Source: Sphingomonas japonica
GTDB lineage: Bacteria > Pseudomonadota > Alphaproteobacteria > Sphingomonadales > Sphingomonadaceae
Direction of reading: 5' to 3'
DNA length: 64,000 nt
NCBI RefSeq assembly: GCF_006346325.1
Contig: NZ_VDYR01000001.1
Span: 1,426,001 to 1,490,000, forward strand
Under the pieces are notes generated by a model, which was not told where the DNA came from, did not search any database, and saw only the letters and a list, made by a program, of their open reading frames with translations. A program made the translations under genes and the position numbers. The stretch's first letter is position 1. Each line of letters starts with the position of its first letter. Shown here piece by piece: positions 61,028 to 64,000 of the stretch.

Positions 61028-62206
61028 ATGCGTATCGAGCCGAGTTCGGCCTTCACGATCCGCCGCAACGAGCGGCATTACGGGCTCGACTGGCTCCGCA
61101 TCGCCGCGTTCGCGCTACTGATCCTCTATCATATCGGCATGGTGTTCGGCCCGTGGCCGTGGGTGATCCACAGTCCGCACCGCTATTGGCAGGTCGTGCC
61201 GCTGCTCAGTCTGTTGTCGCCGTGGCGGCTGGCGCTGCTGTTCGCGGTGTCGGGCTATGCGTCGCGAAAGCTGCTCGCTCGCTCGGGCGGGCTCCGCCGC
61301 TTCACCGCGTCGCGCAACAGGCGGCTGCTGATCCCGTTCGCGTTCGGCATGGCGGTGCTGGTACCGATCGAGATGTACATCCAGGTCGCCGACCGCGGCT
61401 ATCCGCACGGCTATCTGCATTTCTGGAGCAGCGACTATTGGCGCTGGGGCAGCTTCTACGGCAAGCAATTCCCTGCCTACGAGCATCTCTGGTTCGTGAT
61501 CTATCTATGGGCCTACACGCTTGTCCTCGCGGCGGCGCTGCGGATCGGCGGCGCGCGTCTCGATTGTCTGGTGGCGCGCGCGCTGGTGTGGCTGCGCGGA
61601 GGCACCCGGATCCTGTGGGTGCCGATCGTGCTCCTCTCGATCGCCAAGCTCGGCATGATGTTCGTCATTCCCGACGAAACCGGGCTGCTGACCGACTGGA
61701 CCGGCCACGCCTTCTACCTGCCGATGCTGGTCGCCGGCTTCATCCTCGCGGGCGCTCCCGCGCTCTGGCCGACCATCGCGAGCGTCTGGCGCCCCGCCGC
61801 GCTGACCGCGATCGTCGCCGGCAGCATCATCGTCGCGATCGATCTTGCCTACCTCGACACGATGCCCTCGCATATCTGGGCGATGGTCGACCGCACCGCG
61901 CGCAACGCAATGGCGTGGAGCATGGTGCTGGTCCTGTTCCTCGCCGCCGATCGCTTCCTCAACCGCGACCATCGCTGGCGCGCCACCTTGGGCGAGGCCG
62001 TGTTCCCCTTCTACCTGATCCACCATTCTGCGATCGTCGTGACCGCATGGGCGACGCTGCCGCTCGCCTTCGATCCGTGGAGCCAGTTCGCCATCCTGCT
62101 CGCTGCAACCGGCACCGCGTGCGCGCTGTTCTACCTGATCGGTCGCCGGATCGGCTGGCTCCGCCCGCTGATCGGATTACGCTCCCGGGTGGCCAGCCGG
62201 GGCTGA
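61028..62206 (+). CDS. Acyltransferase family 3 membrane protein
   Basis: 392 residues with about ten membrane spans. The N-terminal motif RHYGLDWLRIAAFALLILYH is typical of the acyltransferase-3 family, which acylates exopolysaccharides, peptidoglycan or other surface molecules. Further spans include SPWRLALLFAVSGYASRKLL and FPFYLIHHSAIVV. ATG 61028 was chosen by family start; upstream sequence in frame overlaps ispG's promoter side. The substrate is unknown. Confidence 0.88.
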   Translation: MRIEPSSAFTIRRNERHYGLDWLRIAAFALLILYHIGMVFGPWPWVIHSPHRYWQVVPLLSLLSPWRLALLFAVSGYASRKLLARSGGLRRFTASRNRRLLIPFAFGMAVLVPIEMYIQVADRGYPHGYLHFWSSDYWRWGSFYGKQFPAYEHLWFVIYLWAYTLVLAAALRIGGARLDCLVARALVWLRGGTRILWVPIVLLSIAKLGMMFVIPDETGLLTDWTGHAFYLPMLVAGFILAGAPALWPTIASVWRPAALTAIVAGSIIVAIDLAYLDTMPSHIWAMVDRTARNAMAWSMVLVLFLAADRFLNRDHRWRATLGEAVFPFYLIHHSAIVVTAWATLPLAFDPWSQFAILLAATGTACALFYLIGRRIGWLRPLIGLRSRVASRG

Positions 62207-62223
62207 TCTGATAGGAGGCGGCG

Positions 62224-63162
62224 ATGTCTTCCCCCTCCGCCCCTCGCTGGAGCCTCGCCATTCATGGCGGCGCCGGTCGTTTCGAACGTGGCCGCCTCGT
62301 GCCGACCTGGGAACCCGCCGCGCGAGCCGGTCTCGCCGCTGCGCTCGACGCAGGCAGCGCCATCCTCGCCGCCGACGGCTCCGCGCTCGACGCGGTCGAA
62401 GCCGCCGTGCGCGTGCTCGAGGACGACCCGGCCTTCAACGCCGGACGCGGCGCGGTCTTCACCGCTGACGGCACGATCGAGCTCGACGCCGCGATCATGG
62501 ATGGCCGCGACCGCCGCGCCGGTGCCGTCGCTGCGCAAACCTTCGCGCGCAACCCCGTCACCCTGGCCCGCGCGGTCATGGAGCAAAGCCCGCACGTGCT
62601 GCTGGTCGGCGACGGCGCCGATCGCTTCGCCGCCGCGCACGATCTTGACCCGGCGACACCCGGTTGGTTCGAGATTCCGCAGCGCCGCGCGCAACTCAAC
62701 GCATCGCTGCTCGACGATGCCGATGCCTTCGATGTCGATGCCAAGTTCGGCACGGTCGGCGCGGTCGCGTGCGATCCACATGGCCATGTTGCCGCCGCCA
62801 CCTCGACCGGCGGCATCACCGGCAAGCGCTGGGGCCGCGTCGGCGATTCGCCGATCATCGGCGCGGGCACTTACGCCGATGACCGCGCCTGCGCCGTCTC
62901 CGCGACCGGGGCGGGCGAGTATTTCCTGCGCGCCGGCGTCGCTCACGAGATCGCCGCGCGGATGCGCTTGCTGGGCGAGGATGCCGCCGCTGCCGCCGAT
63001 GCCGTGATCGCCGACGTCACCGCGCTCGGTGGATCGGGCGGGGTCATCGTCGTCGATCCGACAGGGAGGATCGCCTGGCGCTTTTCCACCAGGGGCATGA
63101 ACCGGGGCTTTGCGACCAGTGACGGCCGGCGGCACGTCGCGATCTTCGGCGACGAGGATTGA
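62224..63162 (+). CDS. Isoaspartyl peptidase / L-asparaginase (Ntn hydrolase)
   Basis: 312 residues. The N-terminus RWSLAIHGGAGRF, then FNAGRGAVFTADGTIELDAAIMDG, and the autocleavage site KFGTVGAVACD with nucleophile Thr177. STGGITGKRWGRVGDSPIIG completes the active site. Such enzymes hydrolyse beta-aspartyl peptides and asparagine after self-cleavage into two chains. It lies 17 bases after the acyltransferase gene. Confidence 0.94.
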   Translation: MSSPSAPRWSLAIHGGAGRFERGRLVPTWEPAARAGLAAALDAGSAILAADGSALDAVEAAVRVLEDDPAFNAGRGAVFTADGTIELDAAIMDGRDRRAGAVAAQTFARNPVTLARAVMEQSPHVLLVGDGADRFAAAHDLDPATPGWFEIPQRRAQLNASLLDDADAFDVDAKFGTVGAVACDPHGHVAAATSTGGITGKRWGRVGDSPIIGAGTYADDRACAVSATGAGEYFLRAGVAHEIAARMRLLGEDAAAAADAVIADVTALGGSGGVIVVDPTGRIAWRFSTRGMNRGFATSDGRRHVAIFGDED

Positions 63163-63201
63163 GCCTTTCGGTCGCTACGCCAGCCCGCTAGACGCGCGGA
63201 C

Positions 63202-64000
63202 ATGATCCGCCGCCTCCTCGCGCTCGTCGCCGCGCTTACCCTGACGCTCCCCTCGCCTGCCGCCGCGTACGGCGTCTATGGGCACGAGGCGATCGCCCGC
63301 ATCGCCATGCGCAACGTCGCGCCGGCCACGCGCTCGCGCGCGCTCGCGCTGCTTCGCCAGGCGCGGCTGCTCGAAACACCGGGCTGCGCGGCGGCGACGC
63401 CGGAGCATGCCAGCACCTGGCCCGACTGCATCCGCGCGATGGGCGCGCGGTTCAGCTACACCTCGCCGTGGCATTACCAGAATGTCGACATCTGCCAGCC
63501 CTTCGACCTCGAAAGCGCCTGCGCCGACGGCAACTGCGTCTCCGCCCAGGTCGATCGCCAGGTCGAGCTGCTCAAGAACCGCACCATTCCGGTTCGCGAG
63601 AAAGTTGCGGCGCTCGCCTTCCTGATCCACTTCGTCGGCGACCTGCACATGCCGCTCCACGCCGGCGACCGCGGCGATCGCGGCGGCAACGACGTCAAGG
63701 CGAGCTACGGCGCCTACACCACCGACTGGCTCAACCTCCACTCGATCTGGGACACGCCGCTGGCCGAACGCGCGATCACCACCCCGCCCGACCCGGTGCG
63801 CGCCTATTCCGAGCAGGAGCGCGCGGTACTCGGCAGCGGAACGACCAAGGACTGGAGCCGTGAAGCATGGGCGGTCAGCCGCGACGTCGCCTATGCCCAG
63901 GCGCTCGGCGGCGATCCCTGCGGCCCCAAGCCGACCGGGCGCATCGAATACACCAACGCCGCGATCGAAGCGTCGATCGACGCCGAGAAGCAGCAAGTCG
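63202..64000 (+). CDS. S1/P1 nuclease (C-terminal part beyond window edge)
   Basis: The first 266 codons are present. The signal peptide MIRRLLALVAALTLTLPSPA ends in AAA, and the mature chain would begin YGVYGHEAIARIA. Zinc ligands of the S1/P1 family follow: TSPWHYQNVDIC and LAFLIHFVGDLHMPLHAGDR. These nucleases cut single-stranded nucleic acids in the periplasm or outside. The first mature residue is normally Trp and here is Tyr. Several Cys probably pair. The gene continues past position 64000. Confidence 0.9.
   Translation, partial: MIRRLLALVAALTLTLPSPAAAYGVYGHEAIARIAMRNVAPATRSRALALLRQARLLETPGCAAATPEHASTWPDCIRAMGARFSYTSPWHYQNVDICQPFDLESACADGNCVSAQVDRQVELLKNRTIPVREKVAALAFLIHFVGDLHMPLHAGDRGDRGGNDVKASYGAYTTDWLNLHSIWDTPLAERAITTPPDPVRAYSEQERAVLGSGTTKDWSREAWAVSRDVAYAQALGGDPCGPKPTGRIEYTNAAIEASIDAEKQQV

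Overview
The window is a GC-rich chromosomal stretch from an alphaproteobacterium, most likely Sphingomonas or a close relative. The evidence is the gene content and order: several TonB-dependent receptors, ubiA / rsmE / plant-type gshA, a DUF3297 protein, and many small secreted proteins opening with AQ after the signal peptide. Both ends cut genes: kdpD on the left and an S1/P1 nuclease on the right. I see no rRNA, tRNA, CRISPR array, prophage or insertion sequence.

Layout. 1-5232 (minus): the potassium-pump operon kdpF-A-B-C-D, preceded by a 27-codon membrane micropeptide and a truncated TorF-type porin remnant. 5324-12971: a divergent glycan locus. GH29 alpha-L-fucosidase and a FucP-type sugar permease lie on the minus strand; a GH35-like beta-galactosidase and a GH31/PA14 alpha-xylosidase lie on the plus strand. 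Together they could strip Fuc-Gal-Xyl side chains as found in xyloglucan. 13105-14934: a DUF885 lipoprotein. 14985-20062: a cobalamin riboswitch followed by the vitamin B12 uptake operon btuB-btuF-btuC-btuD. 20094-32345: housekeeping and small-molecule genes (5-formyl-THF cyclo-ligase, a cysteine-synthase-like enzyme, secA, argJ, a VOC protein, an MBL hydrolase, class I fumarase, GST, ligA). 32490-37049: a TonB-dependent receptor followed by a LytS-type kinase and a LytTR regulator. 37179-44330: small proteins, a GH5 cellulase, typA and katG. 44548-48117: a TelA-like protein, a membrane partner and a secreted DUF3828-like protein. 48120-53962: an IMPase-family phosphatase, pmbA, ubiA, a DUF2147 protein, and rsmE-uORF-gshA. 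53959-64000: an ICMT-like methyltransferase, an M61 peptidase, ppa, a membrane protein, a DMT permease, ispG, an acyltransferase, an Ntn asparaginase and the S1/P1 nuclease.

Two kinds of short palindromic repeat are scattered through the window. The first has arms CGTTCGTTTCGAGCGAAGTC / GACTTCGCTCGAAACGAACG. It occurs as full or half copies at about six places; two copies are read through in frame, one at the N-terminal end of btuB and one at the C-terminal end of btuF. The second is a REP-like element with GTCATCCC...GGAATGAC ends. It lies between telA and its partner, and a related pair of ends surrounds the btuB ribosome-binding region.

The most unusual candidate is a 22-codon open frame that exactly bridges rsmE and gshA. 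It overlaps both neighbours (TGATG and ATGA) and has Cys codons at positions 5, 11 and 17. This is a plausible cysteine-responsive coupling or attenuation leader for glutathione synthesis. All functional statements come from reading the sequence and from known family motifs; no database search was possible.
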